Assembly (NCBI GenBank): GCA_964654695.1
Contig: CAZZKJ010000047.1
Coordinates: 1-18,287, forward strand
DNA length: 18,287 nt
Origin: CAZZKJ01 sp964654695
GTDB lineage: Bacteria; Krumholzibacteriota; Krumholzibacteriia; WVZY01
Reading direction: 5' to 3'
Program-made: the position numbers and the translations under genes
Part shown: piece after piece, positions 1-7,836 of the stretch
Position numbering within the stretch: position 1 is the stretch's first letter
Layout: each line of letters begins with the position of its first letter
The notes under the pieces: generated by a model
Databases searched by the model: none
What the model was told of the DNA's origin: nothing
Seen by the model: the letters and a program-made list of their open reading frames with translations, nothing else

Positions 1-37
1 CGTGAAAAACTGCGCGCGAGGGGGCCCCATCAGCGCC

Positions 38-71
38 ACCCGCGCTTATCCGGGCAGAGTGCCGCGCGGGT
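38..71 (+). other. GC-rich stem-loop with nested inner hairpin
   Basis: ACCCGCGC (38-45) is perfectly complementary to GCGCGGGT (64-71), giving an 8-bp stem. Immediately inside the right arm, GGCA (53-56) and TGCC (60-63) can form a second short stem. No T-run follows, so it is not an ordinary intrinsic terminator. It could belong to an RNA or a transcript end that begins left of the window, or be a chance GC-rich fold. Confidence 0.4.
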
Positions 72-169
72 CCTGTCATCGATTACCCCGGTTTCTTATG
101 GCCGCGTGTAAACAGTCATATGAAGCGCCGTGCGGGTCAAGTGTGCACTGGAGCGATCATAAAAATCAA

Positions 170-198
170 TTGAAAAATATGCAGATATGAACTATATT
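170..198 (+). promoter_or_regulatory. sigma-70-type promoter for the dehydrogenase-phosphodiesterase operon
   Basis: TTGAAA (170-175) and TATATT (193-198) lie 17 bp apart. This is close to the TTGACA/TATAAT consensus with ideal spacing. Transcription would start near 205, leaving a leader of about 138 nt before the dehydrogenase ATG. It is the best-matching promoter seen in the window. Confidence 0.6.
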
Positions 199-299
199 CA
201 CTTCTTTTAATCGACTCTCTCCATAGGAGAAACCTGTCCGTCTGGAGGGGGCTCGAGTACGTTATTTCTTAATCACTAAAAAACACCCGATTTTTGAAA

Positions 300-315
300 G
301 GCCGCGCGTGCGGCC
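300..315 (+). other. leader hairpin just upstream of the ribosome binding site
   Basis: GGCCGC (300-305) and GCGGCC (310-315) form a perfect 6-bp GC stem around a GCGT loop. It sits about 12 nt before the purine-rich GGGGGGAGGAGG ribosome binding site of the gene at 343. It could modulate ribosome loading or stabilise the 5' end of the mRNA. No T-run follows. Confidence 0.4.
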
Positions 316-342
316 GGTGGAAAAAGGGGGGAGGAGGAAAAA

Positions 343-1539
343 ATGAAATTCGATTCTGAAATTCGAAAAGCCCAGGAGCATTTTGGAAAAATAATGGCCG
401 ACCAGTTGGAGAGGGTAGACCGTATGAAAGCCGGTGAAGATTGGATCAATTACAGCGATTTGGCTTCCATTAAAATCGGAATATTGGGGGGAGACGGGAT
501 CGGGCCGTTTATAGCCGAACATGCTAAAACAGTTTTAAAGTTCCTGGCGGCGGACGAGATGGATGCCGGAAAGGTAACACTCAAGGATATAGACGGGCTT
601 ACGATCGAAAACAGGGCCGAGCACAATGCTGCCGTTCCCCATGACGTTCTGGATGAAATCAAGCAGTACCACATTCTTCTAAAGGGTCCAACCACTACTC
701 CTCGAAAAGGAGATCCATGGCCCAACATTGAATCATGCAACGTGGCGTTGAGGCGGCACCTGGATCTGTTTGCTAATGTCCGTCCGGTTAAAGTGCCGAA
801 AGAAGGAATAGATTGGGTGTTTTTCCGTGAAAACACCGAAGGGGCATATGTGCTGGGAAGCTCCGGGCATAATGTAACAGATGATCTTGCCGTCGATTTC
901 AAGGTGATATCATCACAGGGCAGCGAACGTTTGCTGCGGCTGGCCTTCGAGTACGCTCATAATAATAAAATCAACCGGGTTACCGCTGTCACCAAAGCCA
1001 ATGTCATTAAGACCACAGACGGCAAGTTCCTCAGTATAGCGCAGAAAATAGCCGAAGAGTATCCGGAAATAGAATTCGATGATTGGTACATTGATATTAT
1101 GACGGCCAAGCTCGTGGATCCGAAGCGGCGCGCTCAGTTCAGGGTGATGGCGCTCCCTAATCTTTACGGCGACATACTTACGGACGAAGCCGCCGAGTTC
1201 CAGGGCGGAGTGGGAACCGCCGGCAGCGCCAATATCGGCAAGCGCTACGCCATGTTCGAAGCCATACACGGCTCGGCTCCCAGAATGGTTGAAGAAGACA
1301 GGGCTAACTACGCCGATCCCTCGAGCATGATAAGGGCAGTAGCCATGCTCCTTCGCCATATAGGAATGGAGGAAAGAGCCGGGAAACTCGAAATGGCCAT
1401 GGACATATGTGGAAATTTCGAAAAAAAAGTCGTCATGACCGGACGCTCCACAGGCGCGGATGGAAAAGAATATGTTCAATATTTAATGGATACGCTCAAG
1501 GACAAAGATCTGCAGAAAAAGTGGCGGGATTGCCAATAA
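343..1539 (+). CDS. isocitrate/isopropylmalate dehydrogenase family protein
   Basis: This 398-residue cytoplasmic enzyme belongs to the beta-decarboxylating dehydrogenases, which oxidise isocitrate, 3-isopropylmalate or related 2-hydroxyacids with NAD(P)+ and a divalent metal. About 45 extra, charged residues precede the usual family start, GILGGDGIGP (46-55). The substrate loop SCNVALRR (131-138) carries the Ser/Asn/Arg pattern of isocitrate-type enzymes. FRENTEGAY (161-169), Lys218 in TKANVIK, Asp251, and Asp277/Asp281 in NLYGDILTD match the catalytic and metal-binding residues. The cofactor loop is HGSAPR (309-314). The ATG follows a strong GGAGG. It is probably the first gene of an operon with three phosphodiesterases, although no metabolic link between them is obvious. 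The family is firm. Isocitrate as substrate is likely from the Ser/Asn loop, and NAD versus NADP is not settled. Confidence 0.93.
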   Translation: MKFDSEIRKAQEHFGKIMADQLERVDRMKAGEDWINYSDLASIKIGILGGDGIGPFIAEHAKTVLKFLAADEMDAGKVTLKDIDGLTIENRAEHNAAVPHDVLDEIKQYHILLKGPTTTPRKGDPWPNIESCNVALRRHLDLFANVRPVKVPKEGIDWVFFRENTEGAYVLGSSGHNVTDDLAVDFKVISSQGSERLLRLAFEYAHNNKINRVTAVTKANVIKTTDGKFLSIAQKIAEEYPEIEFDDWYIDIMTAKLVDPKRRAQFRVMALPNLYGDILTDEAAEFQGGVGTAGSANIGKRYAMFEAIHGSAPRMVEEDRANYADPSSMIRAVAMLLRHIGMEERAGKLEMAMDICGNFEKKVVMTGRSTGADGKEYVQYLMDTLKDKDLQKKWRDCQ

Positions 1540-1598
1540 TTTTGGCGGATTGTGTTTGAGTGCGACCTCGATGCAGCCACGGCGTCCAGATAAGTAAA

Positions 1599-3641
1599 AT
1601 GAAACCGGGTAAAATAATAAAACTGGCGCTGCTAATCGGAATTCCGGCAGCAGCCGCGGTATTGTTCCTGGCAAAAAAAAGAGTGGAGCCCGAGCCTAGC
1701 TCTTTTTCGCCGCCGGCCGGCCGGAGAGCGTATGCTAACGCAAAAACATACCCGACCTGGGAGGATTACTTATCCAGCAAAGACTGGGAAAAAGCGCAGG
1801 CATCTCCAAGAACCAAGGTCGTGTTCATTGGCATGGACGGAGCGACATGGAATGTCATAGATCCCATGCTGGAGGCAGGGAATCTGCCTTCCATGAGGAG
1901 GTTGAAGAGGGAGGGATCGTACGGAACCCTGCGTTCGGTGGAATGCTATATTTCTCCTCCCGCCTGGGTGACGATGATGACCGGAGTGCTCCCCAATAAG
2001 AGCGGTGTATACACATTCGGCAAATGGGATGAAAAAAACCACAAGTTCGACAAAGTATCTATCGAGGACGTGCGCGCGCCGGCCGTATGGGATATTGCAT
2101 CGCTGGCGGGTAAAAGAACGGCGGTGACCAATATTCCGATCACTTATCCGGCTCAAAAAGTCAACGGAATCATGGTATCGGGAATGCTGACTCCGATCTC
2201 TCTGGAAGAGAAGCGCCCGGTGTTTGCCCGTAGATTAACGGACTATTCGGGGGGGCTGCTAGAATCCCTTGGGATCAAAACCTACTCGGAGCCCCTCGAA
2301 ACCAATTTAAATCTTTATGATAATCTGCTGAGAATCGTGCTGTATGATTCGCATGATGATGAAAAAACCGATTATGATTCGGGGATAATCGGGGTTCTGA
2401 GCACAAGGGAAAAGCAGCGCGGAGAAAAAAGAGTAACCTGCTATGATTTCCACCCCGGAACATATTCGCCCTGGTTGAATATCGATTTCAGCAAGGATGG
2501 CAGCATACGCGGCGCCTGGTGCCAGCTCAAAATTACCGTACCGCAGTTTCCGATTTGCAAAATAAGAGGATCTCCCGTCTTCATTGCTCCCGATGATCCG
2601 GACGTCTATAACACATATCCGGCCGACTTCAGTAAAGTACTGAAAAAGCAGTTCAAATATTATTTTCCATATACGCCGTTCGATAAGGATCAGATTCCGG
2701 ATTTTGCCCGGGATGCAACCGGCTATGCTTCGTTTTTTTATGAAATGGAAGACTGGGATTTGTTCTTATATGCATTTCTTGGCCCCGACCGCATTCACCA
2801 CAGGGAAGGTTTTTCGCAAAAAACGCGAGAAGTCTACAGTATTATTGATGAATTCATCGGCAAACTAATGGACAGGCTCCCGGATGATGCGGTTTTAATA
2901 GTAGCCTCAGATCACGGTTTCAAAGGATATGAATACAGCATAGATATGAACAGCTTCCTCGCGAACCTGGGTCTTTTAAGATGGGGCAAGGGGGGCTCTG
3001 TCGATTATGACAAGACTCTGGTTTACTATAACATGTACAGCATCTTTTTTAATCATTCAATGCTGAGCGTGAAAGAGCTCAATCGAAGGGGAATCCCCCT
3101 TGCACCAAACGAAACGCCCAAGCAGGCTCTTTCACAGTATCTGCGTGAGAAAGCGGCAGGAATTAAAGATCCAAAGACGGGAAGAAACATGCCGGTGGAA
3201 TTGTTTTCCGTTCCGGATAACGCGTTGGGGAAGGCGCCGGACCTGTTCGTAACTGGCGGATATGACGATTATAACGTGGAGCTCTGGGACTACAAAAATC
3301 CTCATCAGAACATTGTGTACAAGCTCAAAGACGGTGAGAACTGGGCGCACAGAAGAGATGGAATTTATTATTTGTGGGGGAAAAATATAAAACAAGGGTT
3401 TGATGCCGGAATCAAGGATATCCAGGATATATCCCCGACTATTCTTTATCTTCTCAACCTTCCTTTGGCCGGGAACTTCGACGGCAAGATCATGGAAAAC
3501 GTTCTTGAGCCGGGTGTGTTTACGAAGCGTCCGGTGGCCCTGGTGGATAAGTACGCAGATATAGCAAGAACTTCGGTGCTTCCCGATGATGATAGGGAAG
3601 CGATGGAGAAAAAATTAAAGAGCCTGGGTTATATAAGGTAG
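1599..3641 (+). CDS. membrane-anchored alkaline phosphatase-superfamily phosphodiesterase (paralog 1)
   Basis: This 680-residue protein is related to type I phosphodiesterase/nucleotide pyrophosphatases. Such enzymes hydrolyse phosphate mono- or diesters using two metal ions, probably zinc. Residues 7-24 form one hydrophobic helix with no lipobox, so it is likely an uncleaved anchor with the catalytic part in the periplasm. The inferred ligand and nucleophile set is intact: Asp80 in FIGMDGATW, Ser119 in SPPAW at the nucleophile position, Asp397 and His401 in PDRIHH, Asp438-His439 in ASDHG, and His584 in AHRRDG. A long insertion lies at roughly 200-370. I chose the ATG at 1599. An in-frame GTG at 1560 would add 13 residues ahead of the anchor, and neither start has a strong ribosome binding site. 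The gene lies 59 bp after the dehydrogenase and 12 bp before paralog 2. Substrate unknown: nucleotide, phospholipid headgroup and glycan phosphodiesters are all possible. Confidence 0.88.
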   Translation: MKPGKIIKLALLIGIPAAAAVLFLAKKRVEPEPSSFSPPAGRRAYANAKTYPTWEDYLSSKDWEKAQASPRTKVVFIGMDGATWNVIDPMLEAGNLPSMRRLKREGSYGTLRSVECYISPPAWVTMMTGVLPNKSGVYTFGKWDEKNHKFDKVSIEDVRAPAVWDIASLAGKRTAVTNIPITYPAQKVNGIMVSGMLTPISLEEKRPVFARRLTDYSGGLLESLGIKTYSEPLETNLNLYDNLLRIVLYDSHDDEKTDYDSGIIGVLSTREKQRGEKRVTCYDFHPGTYSPWLNIDFSKDGSIRGAWCQLKITVPQFPICKIRGSPVFIAPDDPDVYNTYPADFSKVLKKQFKYYFPYTPFDKDQIPDFARDATGYASFFYEMEDWDLFLYAFLGPDRIHHREGFSQKTREVYSIIDEFIGKLMDRLPDDAVLIVASDHGFKGYEYSIDMNSFLANLGLLRWGKGGSVDYDKTLVYYNMYSIFFNHSMLSVKELNRRGIPLAPNETPKQALSQYLREKAAGIKDPKTGRNMPVELFSVPDNALGKAPDLFVTGGYDDYNVELWDYKNPHQNIVYKLKDGENWAHRRDGIYYLWGKNIKQGFDAGIKDIQDISPTILYLLNLPLAGNFDGKIMENVLEPGVFTKRPVALVDKYADIARTSVLPDDDREAMEKKLKSLGYIR

Positions 3642-3653
3642 AAAGGTTTTGAG

Positions 3654-5699
3654 ATGACAAAAATGCGGCAAATCTCATTGACTTTATGGGTTCTTTTCGC
3701 TGCCCTGCTGCTCGCCTCTTGCTCGAAGAAAAAAAGCGAAAGACCTGCCCAAAAAGATACGGCTGCCATTGCTTCCGGGTACCGGTTGTCGCGGGCGGAC
3801 AGCATACAGCTTATCGAAGCGGCGGCCAAGAGGGTTAAGCGAAAGATAATAGTTCTGGGGTTTGATGCTGCAACGTGGAATGTGCTCGATCCAATGATCG
3901 AGAAGGGGCAGCTGCCGAATTTTAAAAAGATAATGGACAAGGGCTCATATGGAGATCTTCAATCATTGCCATTTTTTCTTACGCCTCCCGCGTGGACCAG
4001 CATGTTTTCGGGCTGCAAATCCTGGAAAACGGGGGTTTATGGTTTCGGCAAGCCGGCTGAAAAGACCCGGGAGTTTATTCCTGTCCACTCCGCTGATGTC
4101 AGAGTGCCCCGAATCTGGGATATGGCCGGCCAGGCGGGGCTCAAGACCGCGGTCATAAAAGTTCCGCTGACATATCCTGCGGCTCCCGTGAATGGAATAA
4201 TGGTTACCGGGTTCTTGACTCCGGGGCAGGTGATAATCAAGAAAGTAACGACGACAACAGGCGCCATGAGAAGAATACGCTCTAGGCAGTTGAGTAAACA
4301 CGGACTGCGCAGCTTCTCCCCTCCGTTTAAAGCCCAGGTTAAAATTTATGACAATGACGTAACCGTATACCTGCTCGATACGGTGAAGGGAAATACAAAA
4401 AAGTATGATGAAGCCTTTATGGTGATTCATGAAAGCAAAGCCGCTGCCGACACTCTTGCCGGGGATAATTCCATAATACACATCCCCGAGCAGACCGCCG
4501 CCTGTCCGATAGACGGATTTACCGATTGGGTCAGGATACTCGTTCACAAGGACAGTATTCCATATGAGGGCCGTGTCAGGTTGGAGCCGTCAAGAACCGG
4601 GGGTTCCGTTATCAGCATTCGGTGCACGCCGGTATATGGCTATCTTCCGGGGACGGATGTCAATTTTTGCTATCCGGATTCGCTGAGAAAGGCTATAGCT
4701 GACCGATTCGACAGGTTTACGCCGAATATAAGTTATGTAGTGCCGGTTATACCGGATCATGTCGATGATAATGCGGATTATTTGAAATTCTTCTTTAATT
4801 ACGATGATTGGGATCTGTTTATCTATCAATTCCAAGTCACGGATATTATCCAGCATTGGGATGGAGACGGCCCCTACACTCAGGATGTTTTCAGGCGGAT
4901 CGACAAGCTTCTGGGAGAATTTGTGCGGATGCTGCCCGAAGACGCGGTACTGATTATGGCCTCCGATCACGGAAGCAGGGAATACAGTAACAGGATAAAC
5001 CTGAACACATGGCTCGACCATATGGGTCTTATAGCAAAAGACCTGAAAGGTAATTTGGACAGCCGGAATTCAATCGCTTACCACATGGATTGGGGTATCT
5101 ACATAAATAAAAGTGAACTTAAAGCCCGGTGGAGCGCTGTCCGGGGTTTCAAACCAGAGAGCGAGGAAACTGTTTACGACAATTTCCTCGATTATCTCAT
5201 AGCTCAAGCAAAGGCGATCACAGCCACCAGGATGATCGAACCCCTGGTCATTAAAATGTGGCGCTCCCCGGCCGTCAGTGTCGGCCCGGCTCCCGATCTT
5301 GTCGTCGCGGCCGAATATCGGGAATACGCCGTCGAACCGAATGATTTATTCCAGATGGGACAGAATTTGATTGATTCGGCTTTCAAGAAAGGTAAGAAGT
5401 TTCATCACCGCAGGACGGGGATGTTCATTGCAATGGGAAAAGGCATAAAGAAGGGATACAAAGCTGAGATGCAGGACATCTTTGATATAACACCGACAGT
5501 TCTGTATCTTCTCGGTCTTCCGCAGGCGGATTATTTCGACGGCAAAGTGATGGAGAGCATTTTCGAAGAAGATTTCCTTGCCGAAAATTTAAGGCAGCAC
5601 ATCGCCTCTTATTCTATGCCCGTAAACAAAGCGAAGAAAAAAGATCTTAACAGGGAAAAGCTGGAAGAAAAGCTCAGAGCCATAGGGTACGTACAGTGA
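3654..5699 (+). CDS. lipoprotein alkaline phosphatase-superfamily phosphodiesterase (paralog 2)
   Basis: This 681-residue paralog of the preceding gene begins with a lipoprotein signal: hydrophobic residues 8-20, then LASC with Cys23 as the lipidated residue. The mature enzyme would be tethered to a membrane and face the periplasm. The inferred catalytic set is complete: Asp71 in LGFDAATW, Thr110 in TPPAW as nucleophile, Asp397 and His401 in TDIIQH, Asp438-His439 in ASDHG, and His585 in HHRRTG. Unlike paralog 1 it has the Thr nucleophile usual for nucleotide pyrophosphatase/phosphodiesterases. The insertion at about 195-365 is much closer to paralog 3 than to paralog 1. The C-terminus, EEKLRAIGYVQ, is shared with paralog 3. 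The ATG is preceded by GAAAGG. The gene is probably co-transcribed, with 12 bp on its left and a stop/start overlap on its right. Confidence 0.9.
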   Translation: MTKMRQISLTLWVLFAALLLASCSKKKSERPAQKDTAAIASGYRLSRADSIQLIEAAAKRVKRKIIVLGFDAATWNVLDPMIEKGQLPNFKKIMDKGSYGDLQSLPFFLTPPAWTSMFSGCKSWKTGVYGFGKPAEKTREFIPVHSADVRVPRIWDMAGQAGLKTAVIKVPLTYPAAPVNGIMVTGFLTPGQVIIKKVTTTTGAMRRIRSRQLSKHGLRSFSPPFKAQVKIYDNDVTVYLLDTVKGNTKKYDEAFMVIHESKAAADTLAGDNSIIHIPEQTAACPIDGFTDWVRILVHKDSIPYEGRVRLEPSRTGGSVISIRCTPVYGYLPGTDVNFCYPDSLRKAIADRFDRFTPNISYVVPVIPDHVDDNADYLKFFFNYDDWDLFIYQFQVTDIIQHWDGDGPYTQDVFRRIDKLLGEFVRMLPEDAVLIMASDHGSREYSNRINLNTWLDHMGLIAKDLKGNLDSRNSIAYHMDWGIYINKSELKARWSAVRGFKPESEETVYDNFLDYLIAQAKAITATRMIEPLVIKMWRSPAVSVGPAPDLVVAAEYREYAVEPNDLFQMGQNLIDSAFKKGKKFHHRRTGMFIAMGKGIKKGYKAEMQDIFDITPTVLYLLGLPQADYFDGKVMESIFEEDFLAENLRQHIASYSMPVNKAKKKDLNREKLEEKLRAIGYVQ

Positions 5700-7750
5700 A
5701 GTTTTCAAAAAGAATAAAGAGGTTTTTCCCTGCAATATTTTTTATTCCTTTAATTTTTTTGAGTGTTCTGTATTCCGGCGGATGCAGTGAAAGGGAGGAT
5801 GCAAAAAGCCTTGGCGCCAAAGGGGAGGACTATCAATTGACATCGAAGGAGATTCGGGCGCTGCGAGAACGGGTGTCGGAGGGGCCCAGGAGAAAAGTCG
5901 TCGTTCTGGGGTTCGATGCGGCCTCATGGAATATAGTCGATCCTTTGATCAAGACCGGCAAGATGCCTCATTTGAAAAAACTGCTGGAGCGAAGCGCGTA
6001 CGGCGATTTGCTGTCCCTGCCTTTTTTCATAACTCCGCCGGCGTGGACCTCGATGTTTTCGGGATGCAAAGCCTGGAAAACCGGCATATACAGCTTTACC
6101 AGGCTCGATTCTGCTTCCCGGAAACCTCTTATTGTATCCTCGCGGGACGTAAAAGTACCGCGGCTGTGGGATATGGCGAGCGAAGCGGGGCTCAAAACCG
6201 CTGTTATAAGAGTTCCCCTGACATATCCTGCCTCCCCGGTCAATGGGATTATGTTGACGGGGTTTCTGACCCCCGGACGCACCATTGTCCGAAAGCAGAC
6301 GGGATTCAAAAAAACTATTCACAAAATCAAAAAGCAAAAAATAAAAAAGTACGGTTTAAAAAGTTTTTCTCTCCCGGCAAAAGCTGAGTTGAAAGTCTAC
6401 GGCAGCGATGTGACGGTTTTTCTGTTGAATTCGCGCAACAAGGGGAGCAGTTTGTACGACAGCGCTTTCGTGATTGTGCATGCCAGCGAAACTATCCGCG
6501 ACACGTTAAACGGCGAAGTATCGACGGTTGTTATACCCAAACAGACAGCCTCCTGCTCTCTGGATGCCTTTACGCCCTGGCTCAAGGTTCTGGTTTATAA
6601 GGATAACATTCCCTGCCGCGGATGGGTCAGATTAATGCCGGCTTTGCCTGGATCGATTTCGCTTAATATCTGGTGTTCGCCCGTCTATGGACATCTTTCT
6701 GAAACCGATGTCGAGTTCTGTTATCCGGATTCGCTCAGAAAGGAGATTGCCGACAGATTTGAAAGATTTACGCCCAATGTAAGCCATATGCTGCCGCTAA
6801 TACGCGATCAAATATATGACGATGCCGAGTATCTTGAATATTTTTATAATTATGACGATTGGGATTTATTTATTTTCCAATTTCAAGTAACCGATATAAT
6901 TCAGCATCGAAACGGGGAAGGACCATACACGCAGGATGTTTATGCGGGCGTTGATAAAATTCTTGGAGATTTTATTGCCGGACTTCCTAAAGATGCCGTG
7001 TTGGTATTGGCCTCGGATCACGGGGGCAGGGGCTACTCTATGATTGTACATCTTAATGCCTGGCTGAATAAACTGGGATTGATAGCCAGGAAAAGTTCGG
7101 GGGAAGTTGACTTCAAGCATTCTATAGCCCTTTACTTCGATTGGGGAATCTATATTAACAGACCTGAATTGGAGAAGAAATGGCACTCGATAAGAGGATT
7201 CAGTCCGAAAAGCAGAGAATCGGTGTATGAAGATCTAGTCGATTTTCTGATAGAAAAAGCAAAATCGATTGCGGGAAACGCTTCTAAAAAAAGACTGCTG
7301 ATCAATATGAGGCGTGCCACCAAGGAAAGGGATGAGCTTGCTCCTGATATAATCGTGAGAGGCGAATACCCGGATTATTTCGTCAAGCAGCATAACCGTA
7401 TAAACAAAGTTCCGGAATTGATAGGGCCTCCATACCAGGATGGGCACATATATTTCCACAGAAGGAAAGGGCTTTTTGTCATTTCGGGCAGGGGAATAAA
7501 GAAAGGATTCCATGCCGGTGTTCAGAACATATACGATATAGCTCCAACGATACTTTATCTCCTGGGGCTTCCGCAGGCGGATTATTTCGACGGCAAAGTA
7601 ATGGAAAGTGTTTTCGAAGATACATATCTTTCCCGTTATTCAACGAGCAAAATAAGAACTTATTCATTGACGAAGCGGGAATCTGAGGAGAAAAACCTTG
7701 ATACCGAAAAATTGGAAGAGAAGCTCAGAGCCATAGGTTACGTGCAGTGA
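5696..7750 (+). CDS. alkaline phosphatase-superfamily phosphodiesterase, probable lipoprotein (paralog 3)
   Basis: This 684-residue protein is the closest relative of paralog 2 and shares its layout. Its GTG start overlaps the preceding TGA (GTGA), which suggests translational coupling, with a weak AGGG about 9 nt upstream. A basic N-terminus and hydrophobic residues 10-26 lead to SGGC with Cys30. This is a plausible but not textbook lipobox, so either a lipoprotein or an anchored protein is possible. The catalytic residues are Asp74 in LGFDAASW, Thr113 in TPPAW, Asp400 and His404 in TDIIQH, Asp441-His442 in ASDHG, and His588 in FHRRKG. A Lys-rich segment (about 205-220) is specific to this copy. 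Near the 3' end, 7568-7599 is identical to 5517-5548 of paralog 2, indicating recent duplication or gene conversion. It is the last gene of the cluster. Substrate unknown. Confidence 0.9.
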   Translation: MKFSKRIKRFFPAIFFIPLIFLSVLYSGGCSEREDAKSLGAKGEDYQLTSKEIRALRERVSEGPRRKVVVLGFDAASWNIVDPLIKTGKMPHLKKLLERSAYGDLLSLPFFITPPAWTSMFSGCKAWKTGIYSFTRLDSASRKPLIVSSRDVKVPRLWDMASEAGLKTAVIRVPLTYPASPVNGIMLTGFLTPGRTIVRKQTGFKKTIHKIKKQKIKKYGLKSFSLPAKAELKVYGSDVTVFLLNSRNKGSSLYDSAFVIVHASETIRDTLNGEVSTVVIPKQTASCSLDAFTPWLKVLVYKDNIPCRGWVRLMPALPGSISLNIWCSPVYGHLSETDVEFCYPDSLRKEIADRFERFTPNVSHMLPLIRDQIYDDAEYLEYFYNYDDWDLFIFQFQVTDIIQHRNGEGPYTQDVYAGVDKILGDFIAGLPKDAVLVLASDHGGRGYSMIVHLNAWLNKLGLIARKSSGEVDFKHSIALYFDWGIYINRPELEKKWHSIRGFSPKSRESVYEDLVDFLIEKAKSIAGNASKKRLLINMRRATKERDELAPDIIVRGEYPDYFVKQHNRINKVPELIGPPYQDGHIYFHRRKGLFVISGRGIKKGFHAGVQNIYDIAPTILYLLGLPQADYFDGKVMESVFEDTYLSRYSTSKIRTYSLTKRESEEKNLDTEKLEEKLRAIGYVQ

Positions 7751-7795
7751 GCTCCCCTTCCGGCCGGCGTGCGCCTCTTCCTGTGCTTGCTAATT

Positions 7796-7810
7796 GCCGG
7801 TTGCTCCGGC
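7796..7810. other. small GC hairpin between convergent genes
   Basis: GCCGG (7796-7800) and CCGGC (7806-7810) form a 5-bp stem with a TTGCT loop in the 86-bp gap between the convergent paralog 3 and the Spy-like gene. No convincing T-run follows in either direction. It could be a weak or Rho-assisted termination point, and nothing else in this gap looks like a terminator. Confidence 0.25.
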
Positions 7811-7836
7811 CTGGCGAACCTAAAAACGGGCAGCTT

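Larger units (their letters stand above)
1..342. other. non-coding leader region upstream of the dehydrogenase
   Basis: I found no credible gene here. The only open frame of note, a GTG-initiated one at 2-190, has no ribosome binding site and gives an Arg/Pro/Cys-rich peptide with no recognisable domain. The stretch holds a GC-rich hairpin (38-71), a strong promoter candidate (170-198), a second hairpin (300-315) and the ribosome binding site of the dehydrogenase. Confidence 0.6.

Noticed and set aside
2..190. GTG-started open frame at the left edge
   Set aside because: No ribosome binding site, low-plausibility composition, and it overlaps the GC hairpin and the promoter candidate.
913..1479. 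Minus-strand 188-codon open frame inside the dehydrogenase
   Set aside because: It lies opposite a firmly identified gene and its translation shows no domain, so it is a shadow frame.
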